From positions 992,001 to 1,056,000 of the forward strand of contig NZ_JAHCSG010000001.1 in the NCBI RefSeq assembly GCF_018474015.1: a stretch of 64,000 nt of DNA, written 5' to 3'. Source of the DNA: Williamsia sp. CHRR-6. Its GTDB lineage: Bacteria; Actinomycetota; Actinomycetes; Mycobacteriales; Mycobacteriaceae. Below are positions 18,801-26,499 of the stretch, in pieces. The stretch's first letter is position 1. Each line of letters begins with the position of its first letter. Under the pieces are notes generated by a model. That model saw nothing but the letters and a program-made list of their open reading frames with translations, did no database searches and was not told the origin of the DNA. The translations under genes and the position numbers were made by a program.

Positions 18801-20426
18801 CCTCGAGGAGTTCGGGGTCGACGCGCGGTCGCGAGTCCTTCCACGCCCGCACAGCAGGTGCGTTCGGTGTTGCGCATCGACGTGCAGGCGATGCCGTATC
18901 TGATGGACCACTGCTTCTTCCGGCAGCCAAGCGGCTGGCCGTACGCCGAGGACAGCTGGCCGGTGGTCCCGGCCACCACCTCGCTGCAGCACATGATCGA
19001 CGCAGCCGGCAGTACGGTCGCCACGCTACGGCCCGAGGGGGGCCTGTTCCCGGTGTCGCTGACCAAGACCCGCATGATGCGCTGGATCACCGCCATCCCG
19101 TCCACCGACGTGCCGGTGCGCGTCGACGTCCCCGAGCTGCCCGCCGCCGTGGCCGCCGCGGAGATCGCGGTTGCGCTCGAGGGTTATGCGGCGGGCACGG
19201 TGTCGGTGGCCACCGCCTACCCGCAGGCGCCGGCGGTGTGGCCGCACCCGAGTGAGCCCGACGTCGAGCCGCAGATCACCGCCGAGCAGATGTACTCCCA
19301 GCACTGGATGTTCCACGGCCCGCAGTTCCAGGCCATGGTAGGACCCACCCGGATCGGGGCCCGTCACATCTGGGGTGCGGTGGTGGTGCCGCAGGCTCCG
19401 GGCGCGTTGCTGGACAACGTCGGACAGCTGATGGGCCACTGGATCACCAGCGAGCATCCCGAGCGCACGGTGATGTTCCCGGTCGGCTTCGAGCGCATCG
19501 ACTTCTACTGCGCCACACCGCCGGTGGGCACCCGCCTGCAGGTGGGGGTGCGCATCACCGAGGTGACCCACCAGGTGGTGCGCGCCGATGCCCAGCTGGT
19601 GACCCCAGCCGGCGAGGTGTTCGCCCAGATCACCGGGTGGGAGGACCGCCGCTTCGACTCGCCCGCGCGGGTGCGCACCAGCGACCGCTACCCGGGCGCG
19701 GCCACCCTCAGCCACGCGATGCCGGGTGAGTGGATGGCGTGTTTCGAGCAGTGGCCCGACCTGGCCACCCGCGAACTGATCATGCGCAACATGCTGGGCG
19801 AGCCCGAACGGGTCGTCTACGACAAGCGGCCACCGCGCGGCAAGCGGCAGTGGCTGTTGGGTCGCATCGCCGCCAAAGATGCGCTGCGACAGCTGATCTG
19901 GGGCGCCCCCACGCCGTCCGACGAGGCCGACGAGATCTACCCGGCCGAGCTGGTGGTGGGCAACGACGAGGTGGGTCGCCCCCACATCACCGCCCGCCGT
20001 GATCGCGCCCTGCCCGCACACACGGTGTCCATCGCCCACACCCATGAGGTGGGGGTGGCCATCGCGCGGCCGTGGCCATGCGGCATCGACGTCGCCGTGG
20101 TGGAGCCGCATCCGCAGAGCACCCTGGATCTGGCGCTCGCGCCGGCCGAACAGGAGCTGCTCGCCGGTGTGGTGGCCGGTGACGCCACCGTCGCCGACCT
20201 GTGGTTCGCCCGGTTCTGGGCGGCCAAGGAAGCGGTGGCCAAGGCCGCAGGAACCGGATTGGGCGGCGCGCCACAGCGTTTCGCGGTGATCGCCGCGCCC
20301 GCCGAGGATCAGCTGGTGGTCCGACACGACGGCGTCGAGCACACCGTTCGCCTGCACCGCATGAACAACCCGGCCGATTTGCCCCAACGCGACTATGTCG
20401 TGGCGTTTACCGAGAGGGAGAGATGA
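15885..20426 (+). CDS. Pfa-like synthase second subunit (KS-AT-DH-PPTase)
   Basis: A 1513-residue protein starting at GTG 15885, which overlaps the previous stop as GTGA. Domains in order: a ketosynthase with Cys210 in DAACASS, EAHGTAT and GHTMPAAG; an acyltransferase with Ser628 in GHSIGE; a Pro/Ala-rich linker (about 880-990); and a PKS-type double-hotdog dehydratase with His1009 (LMDHCF) and Asp1177 (LLDNVGQ), plus the HGPQFQ element. At the C-terminus is a phosphopantetheinyl transferase with GIDVAVVE near 1402 and WAAKEA near 1445. The PPTase probably activates the ACP in the first subunit and the free ACP. Both ketosynthases keep the full Cys/His/His set. Together the two proteins can carry a whole reductive elongation cycle. 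Confidence 0.87.
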   Translation: MIPTVNQSSRSEPIAITGMSVMFPAAPDLDSYWANIIGAVDAITDAPAHRWDESYATNIDCRRGGFVDDLAEVDILSHGIMPASVGSIEPDQLIALKVAAAALADAGGERAIPADRTRAGVILGRGGYLTPGMARLDQRVRTASQLVHTLGELVPGLDREQLEAVRTAFTDKLGPEAPESAIGLVPNLAASRLANRLDLRGPAYTVDAACASSLIAVHNAVRELSCGALDVVLAGGVHHCHDVTLWSVFSQLGALSKTDRIRPLHRDADGVLIGEGTGIVVLKRLSDAQRDGDRVYAVITGTGMSSDGRVAALATPDSSGQVRAVRAAWDAAGLDPSAPDVIGLLEAHGTATPAGDSAELTTLAEVFGRPNDATAPAIGSVKSMIGHTMPAAGVAGLIKAALAVHHGIIPPTLHCDEPNPTLAQTRFAPAQATAAWTGDTIRRAGVNAFGFGGINAHVVIEQSPEQFAARTVHHPISVTEPDVMLLLAADTHDELAARLDHDDSEIRSLTPGSGDVRIAIGDPTAKRLATARKVIARGKRWHGRNDLWFAPQPLLRGGELAFVYAGLDADFDADAADLAHRLGLPWIDSDAQVGDVARHGLAVMRLGRLLTDALDLVGVHPDAVAGHSIGEWNAMVTAEIFDRAEIDAFMGDFDPDQLDVPGVAFAVVGASVDEVAQVIANRPGVVVSHDNAPRQSIICGPEATIADLVDGFRAKAVISSVLPFRSGFHTPMFEPFMARFVDNSAQLSVRSARLPMWSATTLAPYPADHAGMHEVFVRHLLEPVRFRGMVQAMHDSGIRGFVQIGDGQLGSLIGDSLAERDHVVFTTHSPQRGVLAQLQRICAALWVEGRASAPFPIARTGSSPATAAPARRLTKLDLGSGLISIEPADRPQLLPPTPIAPAPIAPAPIPAAPRTPLPQTVPVASVNAGPSALGSEFSAFVAESTATANSLIEALRARRANPVAPRPVSRPAPRGVRGRRAVASPSTPAQQVRSVLRIDVQAMPYLMDHCFFRQPSGWPYAEDSWPVVPATTSLQHMIDAAGSTVATLRPEGGLFPVSLTKTRMMRWITAIPSTDVPVRVDVPELPAAVAAAEIAVALEGYAAGTVSVATAYPQAPAVWPHPSEPDVEPQITAEQMYSQHWMFHGPQFQAMVGPTRIGARHIWGAVVVPQAPGALLDNVGQLMGHWITSEHPERTVMFPVGFERIDFYCATPPVGTRLQVGVRITEVTHQVVRADAQLVTPAGEVFAQITGWEDRRFDSPARVRTSDRYPGAATLSHAMPGEWMACFEQWPDLATRELIMRNMLGEPERVVYDKRPPRGKRQWLLGRIAAKDALRQLIWGAPTPSDEADEIYPAELVVGNDEVGRPHITARRDRALPAHTVSIAHTHEVGVAIARPWPCGIDVAVVEPHPQSTLDLALAPAEQELLAGVVAGDATVADLWFARFWAAKEAVAKAAGTGLGGAPQRFAVIAAPAEDQLVVRHDGVEHTVRLHRMNNPADLPQRDYVVAFTERER

Positions 20427-20737
20427 GCAGTCCCACACCACACACGGTGACCGAAGAGGCGGTCTTCGCCGATGTGAAGCAGCTGATCGCGCAGGTCCTC
20501 GAGGAGTACGGCGTCGACGACGTCGAGATCGAGATGGAGACCCGCTTCCACGAGGACCTCGAGCTCGAAAGCATCGACCTGGTGACCATGAACGGGCTGC
20601 TGCGCGAGAAGTACGGCACGCGCGTCAACTTCGCCGAGTTCATCGCCGCGCTCGACCTCGAGGAGATCCTGGGTCTCACGGTCGGAGACCTGGTGGCGTA
20701 CTCGGTCAGGGCGCTCTCGGAACCGGTGAACCCATGA
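20423..20737 (+). CDS. Stand-alone acyl carrier protein
   Basis: A 104-residue acidic acyl carrier protein. The phosphopantetheine attachment serine lies in HEDLELESIDLVTM, the usual start of helix 2. The ATG at 20423 overlaps the PPTase-containing gene's stop as ATGA and is preceded by GGGAG. It is probably the acceptor or donor ACP that links the iterative synthase to the following hydrolase or an outside acyltransferase, and the fused PPTase next to it would modify it. Tight coupling on both sides supports one operon. Confidence 0.9.
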   Translation: MSSPTPHTVTEEAVFADVKQLIAQVLEEYGVDDVEIEMETRFHEDLELESIDLVTMNGLLREKYGTRVNFAEFIAALDLEEILGLTVGDLVAYSVRALSEPVNP

Positions 20738-21594
20738 CCACGTCGCTGGAATCGGTCGGCTCGCACATTCAGGCCAACGGCATGCGCCTGCACCTGCAGA
20801 CCATGCGTGCCACCACCGCAGACGGCTCCGCCGCGGGTGGGCGCGATGGCAAGCGCGAGACCATCGTGCTCATCCACGGTCTGCTGACCGACAGCCTGGC
20901 CAGCTACTACTTCACGCTCGGACCCGGGCTGGCCGAAGCGGGTTTCGACGTGGTGATGTACGACCTGCGTGGCCACGGTCGCAGCGAGCGGCCCTACGCC
21001 GGGTACCGACTCGACGACTTCACCACCGACCTCGTCGCTTTGCTCGACTCCCTTGGTCTCGATCAGCCGGTGCACCTGGTGGGCAACTCTTTCGGCGGTG
21101 CCATCGGGTTCGCCGTCGCCGCCGCGCATCCCACCCGGGTCGCCTCGGTCATCGCGATCGAAGCCCAGCCGCCGGTCGAGAGTTGGCTGGGGCAGATGAA
21201 GGTCGGTTTCGAGGACGCGGTCACCTGGCTGCCCGACGACAACGTCATCAACTACATCGCCGAGGTGGCCAGCCCGCACACCGCGCGGCTGTGCCGTAAG
21301 GCGTGGGGTGTCATGCAGCGCACCGACATCGCCGCCGACATCATGTCCTCGGACGTGCTCGACGACTCGCTGCCCGGCCTGCGGTGCCCGGTGCTGGCGT
21401 TGACCGGCTCGGAGACCGGCATGGCCAAGGAGTACCTCAAGCTCAGCCGCAACCTCGACGACTGGAAGGTCGTGGTGATGCCCGAGCAGGGTCACTCGGT
21501 GCTGATCGAACGCAGCCAGGAGACGTTGGAGTACATCACGGCGTGGGTGGGCGGCGAGTACGCAGAGCACGCGTCCGCGTCGTCGGCCGCCTGA
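20734..21594 (+). CDS. Alpha/beta hydrolase of the lipid synthase cluster
   Basis: A 286-residue alpha/beta-fold hydrolase. The oxyanion region is LIHGLLTDS, the nucleophile elbow is GNSFGGA, and the catalytic His lies in QGHSVLIE. It starts at ATG 20734, overlapping the ACP stop as ATGA. No signal peptide or membrane segment is visible. As the synthase proteins have no thioesterase domain, this enzyme is the best candidate for releasing or transferring the finished chain; that role is inferred from position. A proof-reading hydrolase is possible too. Confidence 0.87.
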   Translation: MTTSLESVGSHIQANGMRLHLQTMRATTADGSAAGGRDGKRETIVLIHGLLTDSLASYYFTLGPGLAEAGFDVVMYDLRGHGRSERPYAGYRLDDFTTDLVALLDSLGLDQPVHLVGNSFGGAIGFAVAAAHPTRVASVIAIEAQPPVESWLGQMKVGFEDAVTWLPDDNVINYIAEVASPHTARLCRKAWGVMQRTDIAADIMSSDVLDDSLPGLRCPVLALTGSETGMAKEYLKLSRNLDDWKVVVMPEQGHSVLIERSQETLEYITAWVGGEYAEHASASSAA

Positions 21595-21604
21595 GGTTCG
21601 CGAC

Positions 21605-22771
21605 ATGCGCATCCTGTTCGTGGTGCCCCCGCTGACCGGGCACATCAACCCCACCATCGGGGTCGGCCAGGCGTTGATCGAGGCCGGTCACGAGGTGGCC
21701 TGGGCCGGTCACCAGCCCACCCTGCACCGACTGCACCCGCAGGCCCGGATCTTCCCGTGTGGCATCGGCACCGATCTCGGTGACCGGACCACCGAGGTGA
21801 CCGGTATCGCCGCACTGCGGTTTCTGTGGGAGGAGGCGCTGATCCCGCTGGCCGAGGTGATGGCGCCTGATCTCGAGCGCGCCATCGACGAGTTCGAGCC
21901 CGATGTGATGGTCTGCGATCAGCAGGCCTTCGCCGGGTCGATCATCGCCGAACACCGCGGTATCCCCTACCTCACCTCGGCGACCACCTCGGCCGAGCTG
22001 ACCGACCCGTTCTCCGGGATGCCCAAGGTGGGCGACTGGGTGCGTGAGCAGCTCGCCGGCCTGCGTACGCGCATCGGTATCACCGACGGCGTGCACGACC
22101 CCCGGTTCTCCCCGCACGGCATCATCGCGTTCACCACCGAGGATCTGGCCGGGACACCGGAACTCGCCGCCGACCGCGTGCATTTCGTGGGCCCCAGTTT
22201 CGCGCCGCGCCCGCCGATCGACTTCGACTTCTCCCGCCTCGACGACAACCGTCGCCTGGTCCTGGTGTCGCTGGGAACGGTCAACGGCGTTGTCGGGGAA
22301 CGGTTCTTGAACGAGGCACTGGCCGCGGCCGATCTGCTGCCCGAATACCAGCTGGTCATCGTCGACCCGATGGGCGTGGTCGATCACAGCGACCCCCGCG
22401 CGATCGTGGTGGACCGGGTGCCGCAGCTGGAGTTGCTGCCGCTAGCCGATGCGGTGGTCTGCCACGGCGGTCACAACACGGTGTGCGAATCACTGTGGCA
22501 CGGTGTGCCGTTGGTGGTGGCGCCGATCCGCGACGATCAACCCGTGGTGGCCGCGCAGGTGGCCGAGTCGGGTACCGGGCTGCGCGTCCGCTTCGGCCGG
22601 ATCACTGCAGCGAAGCTGGCCGAGTCGATCGTGGCCGTCTCCGACCCGTTGGGTCCGCACACCGCAGCCGCCCGTCGGGTGGCCACCGCCTTCCAACAGG
22701 CCGGCGGCGCTCAGGCGGCCGCCGACGCGGTGCTGTCGGTAGTCCGCGAGGGCAATCTCACCCGCACCTAA
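21605..22771 (+). CDS. GT1-family glycosyltransferase (MGT/UGT-like)
   Basis: A 388-residue GT-B glycosyltransferase. The N-terminal LFVVPPLTGHINPTIG is the acceptor-domain start typical of macrolide/lipid glycosyltransferases. The C-terminal nucleotide-sugar motif CHGGHNTVCESLWHGVPLVV with a following DQ pair is complete. It begins 10 bases after the hydrolase stop, so it is the last gene of the synthase operon. This suggests that the lipid product, or a hydroxyl on it, is glycosylated. Sugar donor unknown. The inverted repeat array starts one base after its stop. Confidence 0.92.
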   Translation: MRILFVVPPLTGHINPTIGVGQALIEAGHEVAWAGHQPTLHRLHPQARIFPCGIGTDLGDRTTEVTGIAALRFLWEEALIPLAEVMAPDLERAIDEFEPDVMVCDQQAFAGSIIAEHRGIPYLTSATTSAELTDPFSGMPKVGDWVREQLAGLRTRIGITDGVHDPRFSPHGIIAFTTEDLAGTPELAADRVHFVGPSFAPRPPIDFDFSRLDDNRRLVLVSLGTVNGVVGERFLNEALAAADLLPEYQLVIVDPMGVVDHSDPRAIVVDRVPQLELLPLADAVVCHGGHNTVCESLWHGVPLVVAPIRDDQPVVAAQVAESGTGLRVRFGRITAAKLAESIVAVSDPLGPHTAAARRVATAFQQAGGAQAAADAVLSVVREGNLTRT

Positions 22772-22873
22772 CCCGTCGAGTGGGCGGAAACCCCGTCGGC
22801 TGGGCGGAAACCCCCGTCGAGTGGGCGGAAACCCCCGTCGGCTGGGCGGAAATCCCCGTCGAGTGGGCGGAAG
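22772..22873. repeat. 21-bp repeat array, inverted relative to 4298-4480
   Basis: About five units of roughly 21 bases, CCCGTCGAGTGGGCGGAAA alternating with CGTCGGCTGGGCGG forms. On the other strand the core reads CCGCCCA-NN-CGACGG with NN being CT or GC. This is the family of the 4298 array with different central dinucleotides. It starts directly after the glycosyltransferase stop, so both arrays abut gene ends. Confidence 0.9.
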
Positions 22874-22995
22874 CTGTCCCGCGACTCGCCGCGTTGTCAC
22901 GTGCTCGCCGCCCTCAGACCGCATGCGCGCTGCGGTACGAGGGACGAGGTGATGCGGACCTTGCCACGCGGGCAGCTTGCCGACCTGTCGTTTCA

Positions 22996-23011
22996 ATACC
23001 CCACGGGGTAT
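22996..23011. promoter_or_regulatory. CsoR-family-type operator palindrome
   Basis: ATACCCC-AC-GGGGTAT is a perfect dyad of the kind bound by CsoR-family repressors (copper, persulfide or aldehyde sensors). It sits between a weak -35 (TGTCGT, 22986-22991) and a -10 TATGCT (23009-23014), where a bound repressor would block polymerase. The gene it serves starts at 23039. No CsoR gene is in the window. Confidence 0.65.
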
Positions 23012-23038
23012 GCTTCGGGGACCCTCAGGAGGTGCCCG

Positions 23039-23632
23039 ATGACCCATGTCGATTGCCACGTCGATCTCGCCTGCCCGTTCGCCTGGGCGACAACACTCTG
23101 GCTGCGTGATGTCGGCACCCGCCGACACCTCGAGGTCACCCTCCATCAGATGAGCCTCGCGGTACTCAACGAGGGCCGGGACCTACCGGCTCCGATGCAG
23201 TCCCACATGCAGACCTCGCTGCGTGGGGGCCGGCTGTTGGCCGCGTCCGGGGATCGCTTTGGCGACCTCTACCTGGCCCTGGGGCGTCGCCTTCACGAAC
23301 AGGGTGAGGCACTCGACGACACGATGGCTCGCGCGGCACTCATCGACTGCGGACTCGACCCCGGCCTCACCGCCGCGCTCGATGATCCCGCGTTCGACGA
23401 CGCCGTGCGAGCAGCCCACACTCGCGCCCAGGACACACTCGGCGAGGCGGCCGGCAGTCCGATCATCGCGATCGAAGGTCACCCGTTCTTCGGACCGGTG
23501 TTGTCGGCGGTACCGGACCCGCCCGAGGCCGACGCGATGTTCGACGCGATCGCTGCCCTCGGCCGGTCGACGTCGTTCTCCCAGCTGCAGCGACCCCGAG
23601 CCGGTCGCCCGGCCTTCGCCGGAGGGAGCTGA
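23039..23632 (+). CDS. Rv2466c/DsbA-like thioredoxin-fold protein
   Basis: A 197-residue thioredoxin-fold protein similar to the mycothiol-dependent Rv2466c family and to HCCA/DsbA-like proteins. The start ATG has a strong AGGAGGT 5 bases upstream. The active-site position reads ACPFAW where Rv2466c has CPWC, so only the first cysteine remains and a monothiol or non-redox mechanism is likely. The later GSPIIAIEGHPFFGP segment matches the family's cis-Pro region. It is followed after 4 bases by a Cys-rich small gene, and both lie behind the CsoR-type palindrome. A role in thiol, persulfide or metal stress is inferred from this context only. Confidence 0.8.
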   Translation: MTHVDCHVDLACPFAWATTLWLRDVGTRRHLEVTLHQMSLAVLNEGRDLPAPMQSHMQTSLRGGRLLAASGDRFGDLYLALGRRLHEQGEALDDTMARAALIDCGLDPGLTAALDDPAFDDAVRAAHTRAQDTLGEAAGSPIIAIEGHPFFGPVLSAVPDPPEADAMFDAIAALGRSTSFSQLQRPRAGRPAFAGGS

Positions 23633-23636
23633 CGCC

Positions 23637-23795
23637 ATGTGCAACCCGGTTCGTTGCCGCGTGTGCGGAAAGACCACCTGGTCGGGCTGCGGCGAGCACG
23701 TCGACGCAGTCAAAGCCCGGGTGGCACCCGATCAGTGGTGCGACGGCCACGCCCCAGCCCAGGAACCGACCGCACGGCGGTGGACTCGACGCTGA
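23637..23795 (+). CDS. Small cysteine-rich zinc-ribbon-like protein
   Basis: A 52-residue protein starting four bases after the previous stop. It has seven or so cysteine/histidine candidates for metal binding, including CRVCGK, SGCGEH and DQWCDGH. Small actinobacterial proteins with this CGKTTW-xGCG-xH signature are widespread, but I know of no function for them. Its coupling to an Rv2466c-like gene under a CsoR-type site suggests metal or sulfur handling. Spacing suggests co-transcription. Confidence 0.75.
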   Translation: MCNPVRCRVCGKTTWSGCGEHVDAVKARVAPDQWCDGHAPAQEPTARRWTRR

Positions 23796-23803
23796 GCAGC
23801 GTT

Positions 23804-24658
23804 CTACTTGCTGCGGTCGGATGTGGGGTGCTGTTCGGCCAGCCAGACCGCCTCGGCGATCTGGCGGTCGTTGAAGCCGAGCCGTTCGACGATGCGCCGA
23901 GAGTAGCCGGCCGCCTTGGCCACGATCGTCAGTCGGCGCGGCACCACCACGATCGCGCGGCGACCACGGATCCCGCTGATGACCCCACCGACCACCGAAT
24001 CGATGGGCACCATGCCCCAGATCAGGCCCTTGTTGCCGTTCCACAGCGCCACCCCGGCCGGGTCTCGGTGCACGGCATCCATCATCGGGGTGGAGAAGAA
24101 GGTGGGATGCACACTGCCCACCGCCACCCCCTGATGCCGCAACTCCAGCCGCAGGCTGTCACACATCGCCCAGATCGCGGCCTTGCTGGAGGTGTAGGAG
24201 GCGTGCATCGGCGAGTGGATGAACGCGGCCATGGACGAGATGGCCTGCAGGTAACCACTGGCCGCACGGACGTGAGGCAACGCTGCCTTGAAGGTGCGCC
24301 ACACCCCGAGCACGTTGATGTCGATGACGCGTTCGAAACTCTCCTCGGTGGCGATCTCCATCGGCGCGGTCACCTCGATACCCGCGTTGGCGATGACGAT
24401 GTCGATGCCGCCGAAATACTCCGCAGCAGCGTCGACAGCCGCGGTGATGCTGTCCATCGATCGCACGTCGACCACGAAGCCGTGGGCTACACCGGGTCCC
24501 CCGAGAGCGATGGCCTGCGCTTCGACGGCCGCCTCGTCGAGGTCGAGCAACGCCAGCCGAGCGCCCCGCGCGCGCAACTCGGTGGCCACGGCCGTGCCCA
24601 GACCACCGGTCGACCCGGTGAGCAGCACGGTGCGCCCCGAGATCTCGTATCTGCTCAT
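23804..24658 (-). CDS. SDR-family oxidoreductase
   Basis: A 284-residue short-chain dehydrogenase. The cofactor motif is TGSTGGLGTA (TGxxxGxG), the NAG motif is ANAGI, and the active-site Tyr/Lys pair lies in ASYTSSKAA. A hydrophilic C-terminal extension past the core resembles mycobacterial membrane-associated SDRs. It overlaps the upstream alpha/beta hydrolase gene by four bases and is therefore the second gene of an operon under the TetR-type regulator's divergent promoter region. Probably oxidises or reduces an alcohol/ketone linked to ester metabolism; substrate unknown. Confidence 0.9.
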   Translation of the reverse strand: MSRYEISGRTVLLTGSTGGLGTAVATELRARGARLALLDLDEAAVEAQAIALGGPGVAHGFVVDVRSMDSITAAVDAAAEYFGGIDIVIANAGIEVTAPMEIATEESFERVIDINVLGVWRTFKAALPHVRAASGYLQAISSMAAFIHSPMHASYTSSKAAIWAMCDSLRLELRHQGVAVGSVHPTFFSTPMMDAVHRDPAGVALWNGNKGLIWGMVPIDSVVGGVISGIRGRRAIVVVPRRLTIVAKAAGYSRRIVERLGFNDRQIAEAVWLAEQHPTSDRSK

Positions 24659-25560
24659 CCTCGGTCCTCCTCACGCACCGGCACGTGCCGCTGCAGGAAA
24701 TCGATCTGGTCGGCCACCACGGCCTCGAAGTCGGCCCCGACGTAGATGTCGAAATGCCCAGTGTCATAACGGCGTATCTCGCCGCGCGGCGCGCGCGCAG
24801 CGTGGCGTAAGGTGGCGCGCGCCGGGGCCACGGTGTCGCGATTGCACACGGCGAACAGCACCGGGACCGTGATCGCGGGGATGGACTTGCCCGGGAAGTG
24901 AAACGGGATGTCCAACCCGATACGCGCTATCACCTGGTTGGGAACCGAATTGTCATCAGGCTTGATCGCCAGATAGCCGGGCAGGGCATCCGGGGCCGTC
25001 ATCAGTGCTCGCTCGTGCGGCGCACCGGCGGTCGCGATCATCAACGGCGCCTTGCCGCGGCGGGCCCGCACCTTGTCACGCAGCGCGCGGGCGGCCACCT
25101 TCACCGAGGTGATGGGGTCGAGCGCCAGCGTCGAGGCCAACCCGTCGGTGAACGGACACTGCGAGATCACCGCTGACACGTGCTGGTCGCGGGCGGCGGT
25201 GATCAACACGTGTCCACCGCCGAAACTGGTTCCCCACAGAATGATTCGCCGGGTGTCCACGCCATCGCAGGTGCGCGCGAAGGCCAGCGCGGCGGCCCAA
25301 TCGGCCAGCTGGGCGTCGATGTCGAGCAGCTGGCGCGGCTGGCCGTCACTGTCGCCGAAGTAGCGGTAGTCGAAGACCAGGCAGGCGTAGCCGGCGGCGA
25401 CGAAACGCTGGGCAAAGGCATCCAGGCGCATGGTCCGCACTCCGCCGAGACCGTGGGCCATCAGGATCACCGGGGCAGGCGTGTCACCGTCCGGCCGGTA
25501 CAGCCAGGCCCGACAGATCACCCCGTCAGAGGTGAACTCCACGTCCACACGCTGCGACAT
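24655..25560 (-). CDS. Alpha/beta hydrolase
   Basis: A 301-residue hydrolase with an HGLGG oxyanion motif, nucleophile elbow GTSFGG and a C-terminal catalytic His in YDTGHFDIY. The start is ATG 25560, preceded on its strand by a G-rich Shine-Dalgarno-like GGGGGGA; the frame is open to 25614 but the extra residues are not family-like. It resembles acyl-peptide/dienelactone-type hydrolases. It is the first gene of the operon with the SDR, divergent from a TetR gene 79 bases away. Confidence 0.87.
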   Translation of the reverse strand: MSQRVDVEFTSDGVICRAWLYRPDGDTPAPVILMAHGLGGVRTMRLDAFAQRFVAAGYACLVFDYRYFGDSDGQPRQLLDIDAQLADWAAALAFARTCDGVDTRRIILWGTSFGGGHVLITAARDQHVSAVISQCPFTDGLASTLALDPITSVKVAARALRDKVRARRGKAPLMIATAGAPHERALMTAPDALPGYLAIKPDDNSVPNQVIARIGLDIPFHFPGKSIPAITVPVLFAVCNRDTVAPARATLRHAARAPRGEIRRYDTGHFDIYVGADFEAVVADQIDFLQRHVPVREEDRG

Positions 25561-25599
25561 CGACGTCCCCCCGGCCGAATGTTGGATGCATTCCATCAA

Positions 25600-25636
25600 T
25601 TGACATAAGTACACTGATGGGACCGGTTACTGTCAA
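25600..25636 (-). promoter_or_regulatory. Promoter of hydrolase-SDR operon within an inverted repeat
   Basis: On the minus strand a perfect -35 TTGACA (25631-25636) is followed 17 bases later by TGTACT (25608-25613), placing the start of transcription near 25600. TTGACA also occurs on the plus strand at 25600-25605, so TTGACA...TGTCAA form an inverted repeat that could be read by the adjacent TetR protein. Confidence 0.65.
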
Positions 25637-25639
25637 CTC

Positions 25640-26272
25640 GTGACGCCCCCGGACGAGTCCAAGGTCTCGCTGACCCGCACTCAGCGACGCGCGCAGCAGA
25701 TGCGCCGCGTCATCGTCGACATCGCCGAATCGCTGTACATCGACGAGGGCGTGGCGGCGGTGAACGCCGAGACCATCGCCGCACGTGCCGACATCTCCGT
25801 GCAGACCGTCTACAACCGGGTGGGGGTGCGCGACGCGCTGCTGGTGGCCATCACCGAGAAAGCCCTGTCCACCAACCGCGCCTTCATGGACGAGACCTTC
25901 ACCACCACCGAAGGCAACGCCGAGCAACGAGTTCTCGCGGTGGCGTCGGCCTTCATCGAGTTCGCTCGCACGCATCGCCGACAGTTCCGCCTGCTCACCA
26001 CGCCACCCGGCCCGGCCGCCCAAGCATTGGTCAACGCTCAGGCCGAGATCCAGATCGGCCAACTGGCCCAGATCCTCGACGCTGGAATGGACGAAGGCCT
26101 GGGCACGCCGGGCCTCAACACCCGCCACGTCGCGATCGCGCTGTGGGCGATGCTCAGCGGACTGCTGGCCATGACCTTCGCCGACGACACCATCATCGGC
26201 GAAGAGGAGAGCGAGGCGGTCATGACGACGGCGCTTAACATCCTGCGGGACGGACTGCTGCACCGGCAGTGA
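25640..26272 (+). CDS. TetR-family repressor
   Basis: A 210-residue TetR-family regulator. The N-terminal helix-turn-helix spans about residues 20-65, with ARADISVQTVYNRVGVRDAL as turn and recognition helix. The remainder is the ligand-binding domain. The GTG start at 25640 has no Shine-Dalgarno site, so a leaderless message is likely. It is divergent from the hydrolase-SDR operon, the usual arrangement for a TetR protein controlling its neighbours. Ligand unknown. Confidence 0.92.
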   Translation: MTPPDESKVSLTRTQRRAQQMRRVIVDIAESLYIDEGVAAVNAETIAARADISVQTVYNRVGVRDALLVAITEKALSTNRAFMDETFTTTEGNAEQRVLAVASAFIEFARTHRRQFRLLTTPPGPAAQALVNAQAEIQIGQLAQILDAGMDEGLGTPGLNTRHVAIALWAMLSGLLAMTFADDTIIGEEESEAVMTTALNILRDGLLHRQ

Positions 26273-26499
26273 GATGCGACGCCCCCGCTCCGGTCACCTG
26301 CGCGGTCACCTCGACCGCGCGTTGGGGTCAGCGATCGTTCGGGTTGAGCACGATGAACGCCGACGACGGCGATGGGCGTCGGTGCCGCAGGCTCGGGTGT
26401 GGGGGTCGTGGGCAAACTTGCGCCTACAAAGCCTTGCCTCACCAAATCATGCTGCCCACAGGGCCATTCGGGACCGGCATTGGGAACCGTGCACATCGG

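Noticed and set aside
22996-23011. Palindrome read as a transcription terminator
   Set aside because: Seven-base arms with a 2-base loop, no T-run, and a position between -35 and -10 fit an operator better.
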